Origin: Vicinamibacteria bacterium
Lineage (GTDB): Bacteria > Acidobacteriota > Vicinamibacteria > Fen-336
Reading direction: 5' to 3'
DNA: 61,167 bases
Assembly: GCA_023701125.1 (NCBI GenBank)
Contig: JAMPXO010000013.1
Coordinates: forward strand, 1-61,167
A model generated the notes under the pieces. It was not told where the DNA came from. It searched no databases and saw only the letters and a list, made by a program, of their open reading frames with translations. A program made the translations under genes and the position numbers. Shown piece after piece: positions 1 through 7,989 of this stretch. Within the stretch, counting starts at the first letter, position 1, and each line of letters begins with the position of its first letter.

Positions 1-84
<84 letters not shown>

Positions 85-85
85 A

Positions 86-2416
86 TCAGAACGCGACTCG
101 CACCGAGAGCCGCACGTCGCGGCCGGGCAGCGGGGCCAGGTCCTTCAGGAACGAGACGTGGTTGCGGCCCTCCGCGTCGGCCAGGTTGTTGGCCGCGAGT
201 CGCAGGTCCCACACCGTCGCGCCCGCGAACAGCCGGTAGCCGAGCGAAGCGTTCAGGAACACGTGGCCGTCGGTCGGCAGCTCCTGCTCCGTCACCCGGT
301 GCTGCTCGAGCACCCCGCGCAGCTCGACCAGCGCGCTGGCGCGGTCGTCGTGGTAGTGCAGTCCGACGCCGTAGCGCGCCGGCGGGATGCGCGGCAGCGG
401 CGTCGAGGGGCCGGTCAGTTCGGCGCGCACGAAGTCGCCCGACAGCTCGAGATCGAGGTGGCGCGGCTCGGCGTGCACGATCTCGAGGTGGGCCTCGAGC
501 TCCGCGCCCCAGAAGCGGGCGTCGGCCTGGCGGTACTGCACGACGTCGAGGCCGTCCTGTGCCGCGCCCGTGAAGTCCTCGTAGATGTAGTCCGCGAAGT
601 CGTTGACGAACAGGTTGACCTTGCCGTGCCAGCGCGCCGAGTCGCGCCGCAGCGAGAGGTCGAGGCCGAGACTCGATTCCTTGCCGAGGTCGGGGTCGCC
701 GATCTCCCAGGCGCGGGTCGCGACGTGGGGACCGTTCGAGTACAGCTCCTCGGCGTTGGGCAACTTCTCCGAGCGCGCGAGCGAGAGGCCGAGGCCCCAG
801 CCGCCGCGGGTCCAGCCGAAGCCCGCCGATCCGCTGAAGCCCGTGAACGAGCGCGTCTCCGCCCCGGTCTCGGGCGCGGCGTCGACGCCCTGGCCCTCGA
901 CCCGGGCGCCGAAGTCGAAGCGCACGGCGCCACGGTTCACGACCTCGTAGGCGAACAGCGCCCAACTCGTCGTCTCCGTCGGCGGCGTGAAGGCCTCCGC
1001 GCCGATCGCCGCGAAGTCGCGGCTCGCGAACTGGGCGCCGAAGGAGCCGGACATCGCGCCGAACGGCTTGTGCAGCATCTCCAGCCGGCCCTCGAACGAG
1101 TCGTTCTCGAACAGCGTGCCGACCTCGTCGCCCTCCAGCTCCTGGTGCTGGTAGTCGGCGACGCCCGCGCGCAGACGCAGGCCGCGGAAGGCGCCGAAGG
1201 GCTCGGTCAGCTCCGCCCGCAGGTCGAGCCGGCGTTGCTCGAGGTCCACCCGCACGGGCGCCTCTTCGTCGTCCGCTTCGTGCTCGCCCTCGTGGGCGTG
1301 GCCCGGGACCCCGTAGAGCGAGTCGAGGCCACTGGCCGCGAGGCCGAAGAAGCCGCGCTCCGACACGAGCGACAGTCCGATCGAGGCTCCCTGGGTGTCG
1401 ATCGCGCTGTTGGACAACGTGCCGAGGCTCTCCGCGGCAGCTTCGTGGGCAAGGCCTTCGGCCGCCTCGCGGTCCCGCAGCCGCTGCGACTCGGCTTCGC
1501 CCGGGATCGAGAGGTCGTCGGTCTTGCGCTTGAAGGCGTCCGCGTGCCACGCGAAGAAGCCCTGGCCGCCCTTCAGCGCCAGCGCCCCCGAGCGATCCTC
1601 GGCGGCCGAGGCGAACTGACCGGAGAACGTGCCGCCGATCGGCTTGCTGGCGACCGCGTACGGGATACGCGAGTCGATCACGTTGACGACGCCACCGACG
1701 GCCGACGAGCCGTAAAGCAGGGTGGCGGGACCGCGCACGACCTCGATCTGGTCGGCGCTCTGCGGATCGCTGCTGACCGCGTGGTCCGGGCTGGTGCTCG
1801 AGGCGTCGCCCGTGCCGAGCCCGTTGTCGAGCACGCGGATGCGGTCGCCGCCGAGGCCGCGGATGACCGGCCGGCTGGAGCCGGGCCCGAAGTAGGTGGA
1901 GTTGACGCCCGGCAGCAGGGCGACGGTCTCGCCGAGGCTCGGCTGCAGCCGGAGCGCGAGCTGGTCGGCGCCGAGCACGGTGACCGGCGCGGCCAGCTCG
2001 AAGGCCGCGCGCGGGTCGGTCTGGGCGGAGACCACCACGAACTCCTGGTGGGTGGTGACGTCGAGCGTCAGGTCGGCGATGGCCTCGGTGTCGGCGGCGA
2101 TCTCGACCCGTCGCAGGTCGCGGCCCGCGCGCGAGCTCTCCGCCTCCAGCAGGTACGTGCCCGCGGGCACGCCCGCGAACGCGTAGCGGCCGTCGGCGTC
2201 GGTCGTCGTCGAGCGCCGCAGGTCGACCAGGCTGACGCGGGCGCCCACGACGGCCGTGCCGTCCGCACTGGCGACACGGCCGACGAGGCGACCCGTCGCC
2301 GCAGCCTCGGTGACCACTGCGGCAGGCGCGGGCGCGGAATCGGCCGCGGCGCCGGTTCCGGCCAGGGTGGCGAAAGCGAGGGCCGCCGCGGAGCGGCGGA
2401 AGAAGTGGGCGCGCAT
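86..2416 (-). CDS. TonB-dependent outer-membrane receptor, His-rich, probably metal-related
   Basis: A 776-residue receptor. A signal peptide (about 1-25) is followed by a CarboxypepD_reg-like beta-sandwich (about 40-110), a TonB plug domain (about 140-250) and a 22-strand-type barrel ending in the terminal Phe usual for outer-membrane proteins. Such receptors import metal complexes or large nutrients with energy from TonB-ExbB-ExbD. A His/acidic stretch (GHAHEGEHEADDEE) in a predicted extracellular loop recalls ZnuD-type zinc receptors, so zinc or another divalent metal is my guess at the substrate. The ATG at 2416 is chosen because it directly precedes the signal peptide; a GTG/ATG extension upstream would add 30 Arg-rich residues. 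A small Cys/His exported protein gene lies just upstream on the same strand. Confidence 0.88.
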   Translation of the reverse strand: MRAHFFRRSAAALAFATLAGTGAAADSAPAPAAVVTEAAATGRLVGRVASADGTAVVGARVSLVDLRRSTTTDADGRYAFAGVPAGTYLLEAESSRAGRDLRRVEIAADTEAIADLTLDVTTHQEFVVVSAQTDPRAAFELAAPVTVLGADQLALRLQPSLGETVALLPGVNSTYFGPGSSRPVIRGLGGDRIRVLDNGLGTGDASSTSPDHAVSSDPQSADQIEVVRGPATLLYGSSAVGGVVNVIDSRIPYAVASKPIGGTFSGQFASAAEDRSGALALKGGQGFFAWHADAFKRKTDDLSIPGEAESQRLRDREAAEGLAHEAAAESLGTLSNSAIDTQGASIGLSLVSERGFFGLAASGLDSLYGVPGHAHEGEHEADDEEAPVRVDLEQRRLDLRAELTEPFGAFRGLRLRAGVADYQHQELEGDEVGTLFENDSFEGRLEMLHKPFGAMSGSFGAQFASRDFAAIGAEAFTPPTETTSWALFAYEVVNRGAVRFDFGARVEGQGVDAAPETGAETRSFTGFSGSAGFGWTRGGWGLGLSLARSEKLPNAEELYSNGPHVATRAWEIGDPDLGKESSLGLDLSLRRDSARWHGKVNLFVNDFADYIYEDFTGAAQDGLDVVQYRQADARFWGAELEAHLEIVHAEPRHLDLELSGDFVRAELTGPSTPLPRIPPARYGVGLHYHDDRASALVELRGVLEQHRVTEQELPTDGHVFLNASLGYRLFAGATVWDLRLAANNLADAEGRNHVSFLKDLAPLPGRDVRLSVRVAF

Positions 2417-2567
2417 GCGATGTGCTGTCTCTTCTGCGGTCGGTACTGCAAGGGAGGGTGAGAGCCGGGCTCGCCGACCGCGCCGCGAGAACCCGCCGTG
2501 GATCACGCCCGAGGCTCGCGCCGACGCCCTCGAAGAGCGCCGGCCGAACGCCGGACCAGGGAAAGGA

Positions 2568-2861
2568 CTAGACCTGGTCGGTGACGGGCGGGGCCCGGGC
2601 GGGGACGGCGGGGCGCGGGCGATCGATCTCCTGCGCGGGCCGGGCCGGCGCCGCGGCGACGACGGGCGTGAACAGCGCCGGGGCGGGTGCGCGGACGGCC
2701 AGGGTCGCCGTGGCGCCGAGCGCGTGGCGGCAGACGAGGCAGTGCGACTCGACGGGGCAGGCTTCCGCGTGCGGCGTGAACGACTGCGCCGTCGGCCCCA
2801 GGCTGCTGGCGAGCAGCACGAGCGCCACGAGCGCGAGCCGGAGCCACCGCAGAGCCAACAT
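2568..2861 (-). CDS. Small exported Cys/His protein upstream of the TonB receptor
   Basis: Ninety-seven residues with an N-terminal hydrophobic segment (about 4-20) that looks like a signal peptide or membrane anchor. Next comes a short motif with His and Cys residues (CPVESHCLVC), then an Ala/Pro-rich tail. Small proteins of this plan often precede metal-related TonB receptors; DUF2946-like proteins are similar in layout, but I cannot confirm family membership. The ATG at 2861 sits right before the hydrophobic stretch. Gene order and strand suggest co-transcription with the receptor about 150 bp downstream. Function unknown; metal binding is inferred only from the Cys/His motif. Confidence 0.6.
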   Translation of the reverse strand: MLALRWLRLALVALVLLASSLGPTAQSFTPHAEACPVESHCLVCRHALGATATLAVRAPAPALFTPVVAAAPARPAQEIDRPRPAVPARAPPVTDQV

Positions 2862-2943
2862 CCACTCAGGGTAAAGGCGGCCGCCGAGCGGCGTCAAGCG
2901 AGGCGCCTCGGTGTAAGGTCCGATCCGAGGAGTGCCAAGGCCG

Positions 2944-4338
2944 ATGAGCATCAGGACGAAGTGGATCTGTGCCGGGCTGGCCGTGACGCTGGGACTCGCG
3001 CTGGTCGGCCGCGGCCCCGTCGCGATCGCCGCGCCGCCGGCGTCTGCGCGCGTCGCGGCGGTGCACTCCGGGCCGATGCTGGGCCCGCTCGACTACCGCG
3101 AGGCGACGATCTGGCTGCAGACCTCGCGCGACGCGCGGGTCGAGCTCCGCTACTGGCCCGAGGCCGCGAAGCCGAAGGCGCCCGCGTCGGCCGTGAAGCA
3201 GGCGACCGCGGCGGGCGACCACATCGCGCTGTTCACGCTGACGGGCCTCGAGCCCGGAACCCGCTACGTCTACGAGGTGGCCGTCGACGGCGTGACGCTG
3301 AAGACGCCCGAGGCGCTCGGCTTCCGCACCCGCGAGCTGTGGGAGTGGCGCACCAACGCCCCCGACTTCTCGGTGATGGTCGGCTCCTGCCTGTACGTCA
3401 ACGACCCGCCCTACGACCGCGCGGGCAAGCCCTACGGCAGCGACTTCGAGATCCTCGAGGCGATGGCGAAGCAGAAGCCGGAGGCGATGCTCTGGCTCGG
3501 CGACAACATCTACCTGCGCGAGGTCGACTGGAACACCCGCGCCGGCATCCGCTACCGCTGGCGCCACGCGCGCGGCCTGCCCGAGCTGCAGCCGCTGCTG
3601 CGCGTCACCCAGCACTGGGGCACCTGGGACGATCACGACTACGGCCCCAACGACTCGGACTCCTCGTACCCGATGAAGGGCGAGGCGCTGCTGGCCTTCG
3701 CCGACTACTTCCCGGCGCCGTCGCGCGGGCTGCCGGGCACGCCGGGCGTGTTCACTCGCCACTCGTGGGGTGACGTCGAGTTCTACCTCACCGACGGCCG
3801 CTACCACCGCAAGCCGCAGCGCTGGCCCGAGGGCCCGGACAAGACCTACCTCGGCCGCGTCCAGCTCGACTGGCTGAAGGAGGCGCTGCTCTCGTCGCGG
3901 GCGGCGTTCAAGGTGATCGCGTTCGGCTCGCAGGCGCTCAACCCGCTCAACCGCTTCGAGGTGCTGCGCGGCTACGCCGACTACCAGGAGCTCGTCGACT
4001 GGATCGTGCAGCGGAAGATCGAGGGCGTCGTCTTCCTCAGCGGCGACATCCACCGCACGGAGCTGCTGAAGATCGTGCCCGCGGGCGGTTACCCGCTCTA
4101 CGACTACACGTCGTCGTCGCTGACCGCGGGACTCTATCCGCGCAAGCAGGGCGAGCCCGAGTACGACCACCCGGACCGCGTCGCGGGCACCGCCCTCGAC
4201 GAGCACAACTTCGGCATGTTGCGCTTCGAGGGCCCGCGCGAGGACCGCAAGCTGATCCTGCGCGCCCACGACAAGACGGGCGCCCTGCGCTGGGAGCACG
4301 TCATTCCGCGCTCGGAGCTCCGCTTCCCGCGGCCGTAG
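2944..4338 (+). CDS. PhoD-like alkaline phosphatase / phosphodiesterase family protein
   Basis: A 464-residue exported metallophosphoesterase of the PhoD-like family. A signal peptide (about 1-30) leads into a fibronectin-like N-terminal domain and the PhoD catalytic domain. Visible family motifs are GSCLYVNDPP, MLWLGDNIY, WDDHDYGPND and FLSGDIHR, which supply the Asp, Asn and His metal ligands. Family members release phosphate from phosphodiesters or phosphomonoesters outside the inner membrane, usually with Ca/Fe. The ATG at 2944 has a GAGGAG ribosome site 11 bases upstream and precedes the signal peptide; a GTG at 2932 is less likely. Its 3' end overlaps the convergent DUF2304 gene by 38 bp. 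Confidence 0.87.
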   Translation: MSIRTKWICAGLAVTLGLALVGRGPVAIAAPPASARVAAVHSGPMLGPLDYREATIWLQTSRDARVELRYWPEAAKPKAPASAVKQATAAGDHIALFTLTGLEPGTRYVYEVAVDGVTLKTPEALGFRTRELWEWRTNAPDFSVMVGSCLYVNDPPYDRAGKPYGSDFEILEAMAKQKPEAMLWLGDNIYLREVDWNTRAGIRYRWRHARGLPELQPLLRVTQHWGTWDDHDYGPNDSDSSYPMKGEALLAFADYFPAPSRGLPGTPGVFTRHSWGDVEFYLTDGRYHRKPQRWPEGPDKTYLGRVQLDWLKEALLSSRAAFKVIAFGSQALNPLNRFEVLRGYADYQELVDWIVQRKIEGVVFLSGDIHRTELLKIVPAGGYPLYDYTSSSLTAGLYPRKQGEPEYDHPDRVAGTALDEHNFGMLRFEGPREDRKLILRAHDKTGALRWEHVIPRSELRFPRP

Positions 4339-4738
4339 CCCCGCGCGTCGCGGCGGCCGCGTCGCGGGCCCGCAGGTCCTCGAGCTCGAGGCGGAGCCGG
4401 GCCAGCTCGTACGCGAGGCGCGCGCGATCCCGCCGCGAGCGCGACGCCGCCAGCGTGAGCATGAAGGTGACGGCGAGCTGGAACGCCATCACCAGCAGGA
4501 ACACCGCGTTGAACGGGAAACGCACGCCCATCGCGTGGGCGGCGATGCGCGAGGACTCCGGGTAGACGGCGGCCCCGACCCCGGCGCAGCAGGCGAGCAG
4601 CCACAGCAGGCTGTAGCGCAACTCGAGGTGGTTGCGGCGCACCAGCACCACGACCGTGACGAGGGCCAGCACGGACCCGGCGGTGAGCAGGGCTTGCGCC
4701 AGCGGCAGGACGAGGATGTCGGTGTCCGTGGGTTCCAT
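4301..4738 (-). CDS. DUF2304 family membrane protein
   Basis: A 145-residue protein with three predicted membrane helices (about 9-30, 40-58, 72-92) and a charged, probably coiled C-terminus, as in DUF2304 proteins. The family usually sits beside polyprenyl-phosphate glycosyltransferases of the DPM type, and that is the case here. Its ATG shares one base with the stop codon of the upstream glycosyltransferase (TGATG), so the two are translationally coupled. The role is not established; a membrane partner in lipid-linked sugar transfer is likely. The 3' end overlaps the convergent phosphatase gene. Confidence 0.75.
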   Translation of the reverse strand: MEPTDTDILVLPLAQALLTAGSVLALVTVVVLVRRNHLELRYSLLWLLACCAGVGAAVYPESSRIAAHAMGVRFPFNAVFLLVMAFQLAVTFMLTLAASRSRRDRARLAYELARLRLELEDLRARDAAAATRGATAAGSGAPSAE

Positions 4739-5445
4739 CACTCGGGCAGCGTGCGCAGGCGCGAGAGCACCAGCGCCACGCCGACCTTGACGACGTAGAG
4801 GGCGCCGTCGAGCTCGGAGATCGACGACCGCCCGCCCATCCGCTGTCGCATCGTCACCGGCACCTCCACGACCCGCAGCCCGCTCGCCAGCACCAGGCCG
4901 CACACCTCGGGCTCAGGGTAGTCGAGCGGATAGTAGTGGCTGAAGTCGTGGAGCAGGCGGCGGTTGATGGCGCGAAACCCGGACGTGCAGTCGGTCACGT
5001 GGCGGCCGAACAGGGCGCGGATCAGCAGGCCCAGCAGGCGGATGCCGAGGCGGCGCATCGGCGTCGAGCGGTAGCCGCCTCCCTCGTTCAGGAAGCGCGA
5101 GCCGATCGCCAGGTCGCACTCGCCCGCCAGCACGGGCCGGCTGACGGCGTCGACGTATCGCGCCGGGTGCTGGCCGTCGCCGTCGCACTGCACCACCACG
5201 TCGTAGTCGTGCGCTCGCGCCCAGCGGAAGCCCGCCTGCATGGCGCCGCCGATGCCCAGGTTGACCGGCAGGTCGAGGCAGGTCGCGCCGCAGGACCGTA
5301 CCGCGGCGACCGTACCGTCGGTGGAGCAGTCGTTGACGACCAGGACGTCCCAGCCGGCGGCCTCGGCCCGCAACTCCGCGACGGTCTCCGCGATGCGGGC
5401 CTCCTCGTTGAAGGCGGGCACGATCACCAGGCGCCGCGGAAACAT
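4738..5445 (-). CDS. Family 2 glycosyltransferase, polyprenyl-phosphate sugar transferase type
   Basis: A 235-residue GT-A glycosyltransferase of the dolichyl/polyprenyl-phosphate mannose synthase-like group. Visible motifs are the N-terminal nucleotide-sugar site (IVPAFNEE, VNDCSTDGT), the DxD-type metal site (QCDGDGQH), GSRFLNEGG and CTSGFRAINR. Such enzymes move a sugar from a nucleotide donor to undecaprenyl phosphate on the inner membrane, making donors for periplasmic glycosylation. The ATG at 5445 starts just before the first beta strand; an in-frame ATG at 5532 would add a Pro-rich extension. It is coupled to the DUF2304 gene and diverges from a GT39-like gene, a natural user of its product. 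Confidence 0.85.
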   Translation of the reverse strand: MFPRRLVIVPAFNEEARIAETVAELRAEAAGWDVLVVNDCSTDGTVAAVRSCGATCLDLPVNLGIGGAMQAGFRWARAHDYDVVVQCDGDGQHPARYVDAVSRPVLAGECDLAIGSRFLNEGGGYRSTPMRRLGIRLLGLLIRALFGRHVTDCTSGFRAINRRLLHDFSHYYPLDYPEPEVCGLVLASGLRVVEVPVTMRQRMGGRSSISELDGALYVVKVGVALVLSRLRTLPE

Positions 5446-5456
5446 GCGGTCTTGTA

Positions 5457-5519
5457 CCAGTTGCGGTGGGGTCGGCGCCAGTTGTGGGGCCGACGGGGCG
5501 TGGCCGAACCACCTATCAT
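5457..5519 (+). promoter_or_regulatory. Divergent intergenic region with a 21-bp-spaced direct repeat and possible -10
   Basis: CCAGTTG occurs at 5457-5463 and again at 5478-5484, two helical turns apart, in the 85-bp gap between two divergent glycosyltransferase genes. Such spacing fits a regulator binding one DNA face. A TATCAT -10-like hexamer lies at 5514-5519, 11 bases before the plus-strand ATG. No convincing -35 is visible. Confidence 0.3.
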
Positions 5520-5530
5520 GGGCGGCCACC

Positions 5531-6760
5531 ATGCAGCGGTTCAGTGAGCACGAGGCACGCCGGTCCGCGTGGGCCGTGCGGGTCTTCGTGGCCGTCGCTG
5601 CCGTCGGCTTCGCGATCTCCGCGGTCCGGCTCGGCCTGCTGCAGAACGACGACAGCCTGCTCTTTTCGCAGTGGGCCGAAAAACTGCGCGCCCACGGCTT
5701 CGACTACGTGGGCCTGGCGCGCGATACGCGCTTCGTGTACTCGCCCCTGGTCTACTCCGGATGGCTCACCGTGGTCGCCGTCCTCCAGGCCGCCTGCGGC
5801 CCGGAATGGCGCTACGCCTTGATCGGGCTCAACTACGCGTGCGCCGTGGCGACCGTCGCGGGCGTGCTGCTGCTCGTGCGCCGCCTGACCGGCAGCGCGC
5901 TGGCCGTGGCGGTGACGGGGGCGCTGGCCGTGGCGGGAGTGGAGCTGTGGCTGTGGGTCCCGTACGTGCTCTCCGACTCCACGTTCGCGCTGCTGGCCTT
6001 CGTCCTCTACGCCGTCGGCGTGGAGCGGCTGTCCGCCCCGCTGACGCCGCGGGGCGCGCTCGGCGTGCTGGCGCTGGCCGTCGTGGTGGCCGTCTACCGT
6101 CCCGGCGGGCTGCCCCTGCTCGTGGTCGTGCTGACGGGCCTGGCGCTGAACCGGGCCCTGCCCGGGGACCCCGGCCGGCGCGCGGGCTGGGCCCGGAGGT
6201 TGGTCGCCGCCGAGTTGCTGGCCGCCGGCCTGCTCGTCGTCGCGCACGCGGAACTGATGCGGGCGCCCGAGCGCTGGCCGATCCGCCCGCTCGCGCCGTG
6301 GGTCCACAGCCTGAGCGGCGAGGCCCGCCGCGGCATGGTGATGTTCCACCGGCCCGAGCTGAACCACGCGCCGCCCGTCGCGACGGCCGACTTCGTGGGG
6401 TTGACCCTCGACAAGCTGCTCCACTTCTACTCCCCGAGCGCGCCGTCGCTGCGACTGGAGCGGAAGGTGCTGTGGCTGATCAGCCTGCCCCTCGTCTACG
6501 CGCTCGCGGCGGCGGGCGCGTGGAGGATGTTCCAGGCCCGCGGTGGCCTCTCCGACCGCGCGTGGTGGGCGGCGTGGCTCGCGCTGCAGGTGTTGATGCT
6601 GGTCGGTCTCTTCCACGGCCTGCAGGTCGTGGATCGCGATTGGCGCTACCGTCTGCCGTGCCTGCCCCCGCTGCTGGTGCTGGCCGGTCTCGGCTGGCCT
6701 GGCGGTTCCCGGCGCCCGTCGTCGCGGAGGTCGCGAAGTTCAAGCCGGGCGACCCGATGA
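5531..6760 (+). CDS. GT39/ArnT-like membrane glycosyltransferase
   Basis: A 409-residue polytopic protein with about nine to ten hydrophobic segments. After the first helix comes an acidic loop (QNDDSLLFSQWAEKL) placed like the catalytic Asp loop of GT-C enzymes (dolichyl-phosphate mannosyltransferase / ArnT-like). These take a sugar from a polyprenyl-phosphate donor to lipid, polymer or protein on the periplasmic side, which suits the divergent donor synthase next to it. The last 20 or so residues switch to an Arg/Ser-rich tail (SRRPSSRRSRSSSRATR), unlike the hydrophobic body, so a frameshift near 6700 is possible. The stop overlaps the next start as ATGA, which argues that both reading frames are real. 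Confidence 0.7.
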   Translation: MQRFSEHEARRSAWAVRVFVAVAAVGFAISAVRLGLLQNDDSLLFSQWAEKLRAHGFDYVGLARDTRFVYSPLVYSGWLTVVAVLQAACGPEWRYALIGLNYACAVATVAGVLLLVRRLTGSALAVAVTGALAVAGVELWLWVPYVLSDSTFALLAFVLYAVGVERLSAPLTPRGALGVLALAVVVAVYRPGGLPLLVVVLTGLALNRALPGDPGRRAGWARRLVAAELLAAGLLVVAHAELMRAPERWPIRPLAPWVHSLSGEARRGMVMFHRPELNHAPPVATADFVGLTLDKLLHFYSPSAPSLRLERKVLWLISLPLVYALAAAGAWRMFQARGGLSDRAWWAAWLALQVLMLVGLFHGLQVVDRDWRYRLPCLPPLLVLAGLGWPGGSRRPSSRRSRSSSRATR

Positions 6761-7065
6761 TCGTGATCTATCGCCAGATCTCGCCCAGCGACAAGCGCGT
6801 CACCGCGGTCGCCTTTCCCGGCTCCGCCGACACGGCTCAGTACGTGAACCTGACGGGCGAACGCATCCTGCTGCGCGCCGCGCCGGCCTCGGCGGGCGAG
6901 TGCAGCCAGGCGGCAGCGGGGCCGTTCATCGATCGCACGATCCCGGCGGGCAGCCTGGGAGATGCCGACGGCGGCTGCTGGTGCTGCGGTCCGGCGGGTG
7001 GCTCGTGCGTGCCCAGCAACAAGACGGGCAACGGCAAGGCGTTCCTGGTCAACTGCTTCCAGTAG
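6757..7065 (+). CDS. Small Cys-containing protein of unknown function
   Basis: A 102-residue reading frame coupled to the membrane glycosyltransferase by an ATGA overlap. The N-terminal half looks like a beta-rich domain; the C-terminal half has Cys residues in GGCWCCGPAGGSC and near the end (NCFQ). There is no signal peptide or membrane helix of its own. The frame is open well upstream, through the C-terminal part of the glycosyltransferase gene, so it could instead be the true C-terminal domain of that protein if a base was lost. Its 3' end overlaps the convergent dmeF-like gene by 17 bp. I do not recognise the family. Confidence 0.45.
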   Translation: MIVIYRQISPSDKRVTAVAFPGSADTAQYVNLTGERILLRAAPASAGECSQAAAGPFIDRTIPAGSLGDADGGCWCCGPAGGSCVPSNKTGNGKAFLVNCFQ

Positions 7066-7987
7066 CCAGGTCGGGCCCGTGCTGGCACGGGTGGATCTCC
7101 ACGTTGACGTGGTGGAGCGCCAGGTCCGGCGGCAGCAGCGCGCGGTAGGTGTCCGGCGTGCGCGGCGTGTCGCTGACGATCGCGATCACCGCCGCGTAGC
7201 CGTCCGGGGCCACCCGCCACACGTGCAGGTCCGCGACCCGGTCTGCGCTGCCCGTCTCGACCGCCTCGCGGATGCGGGCGCAGACCGCGTCGGGCGCCGA
7301 GCGGTCGAGCAGCACCGCCGCGCTGTCCTTCACCAGGCTCACCGACCAGCGCACGATCACGACCGCACCGACCAGGCCGGCCGCAGCGTCCAGCCAGGTC
7401 CAGCCGAACGTGCGCCCCGCCGCCAGCGCCACGATCGCCAGCACCGACGTGAAGGCGTCCGCCAGCACGTGCAGCCGCGCGGAGCGCAGGTTGTGGTCCT
7501 CGTGGCCCTCGTGCTCGTGGAGCATCGCGGCGCTGGCCAGGTTGACGACCAGGCCGAGCGCCGCCACCACCAGCGCGGCGCCCCACGCCACGGGCTCGGG
7601 CCGCAGCAGCCGCTGGACGCCCTCGACGCCCATGCCCAGCGCGAACAGCCCGAGCAGCAGGGCAGACGCGAAGCCGGAGAGCGCGCCGACCTTGCCGGTG
7701 CCGAAGCTGAAGCTCTGGTCGTGGGCGTGGCGCCGCGCGTACGCGTAGGCCCAGGCGGTGATCGAGAGTGCCGCGACGTGCGAGCCCATGTGCAGCCCGT
7801 CGGCCAGCAGCGCCAGCGAGCCCGACCACAACCCCGCCACCACCTCGACCACCATCGTGACCAGGGTCAGCGCGATCACGCCGCGGGTGCGGCGCTCGGC
7901 GCCCCGCGCGGCCTCGTGGCCCCACGCGTGGTCGTGGGCGAGGCGGGCGAGGCACTGGGCGTGGAGCTCGGGGCTGGTCAGTCCCAC
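7049..7987 (-). CDS. dmeF: CDF-family cation efflux transporter, DmeF-like (Co/Ni)
   Basis: A 312-residue cation diffusion facilitator with six membrane helices and a C-terminal cytoplasmic ferredoxin-like domain. The sequence follows the DmeF subfamily closely: ALLADGLHMGSH in helix 2, SFGTGKVGALSGFASA after it, a His-rich loop (HEHEGHEDH) and LHVLADAFTSVLAIVAL in helix 5. DmeF proteins export cobalt and nickel from the cytoplasm by proton antiport. The GTG start at 7987 lies 2 bases after the stop of the M28 peptidase gene, so it is the second gene of that unit. Together with the His-rich TonB receptor it gives this end of the window a metal-homeostasis flavour. Confidence 0.85.
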   Translation of the reverse strand: MGLTSPELHAQCLARLAHDHAWGHEAARGAERRTRGVIALTLVTMVVEVVAGLWSGSLALLADGLHMGSHVAALSITAWAYAYARRHAHDQSFSFGTGKVGALSGFASALLLGLFALGMGVEGVQRLLRPEPVAWGAALVVAALGLVVNLASAAMLHEHEGHEDHNLRSARLHVLADAFTSVLAIVALAAGRTFGWTWLDAAAGLVGAVVIVRWSVSLVKDSAAVLLDRSAPDAVCARIREAVETGSADRVADLHVWRVAPDGYAAVIAIVSDTPRTPDTYRALLPPDLALHHVNVEIHPCQHGPDLATGSS

Positions 7988-7989
7988 GT

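Noticed and set aside
158-2461. A 767-codon plus-strand frame opposite the TonB receptor gene
   Set aside because: Low-complexity Arg/Ala/Glu/Val composition and no family features; the minus strand holds a complete receptor.
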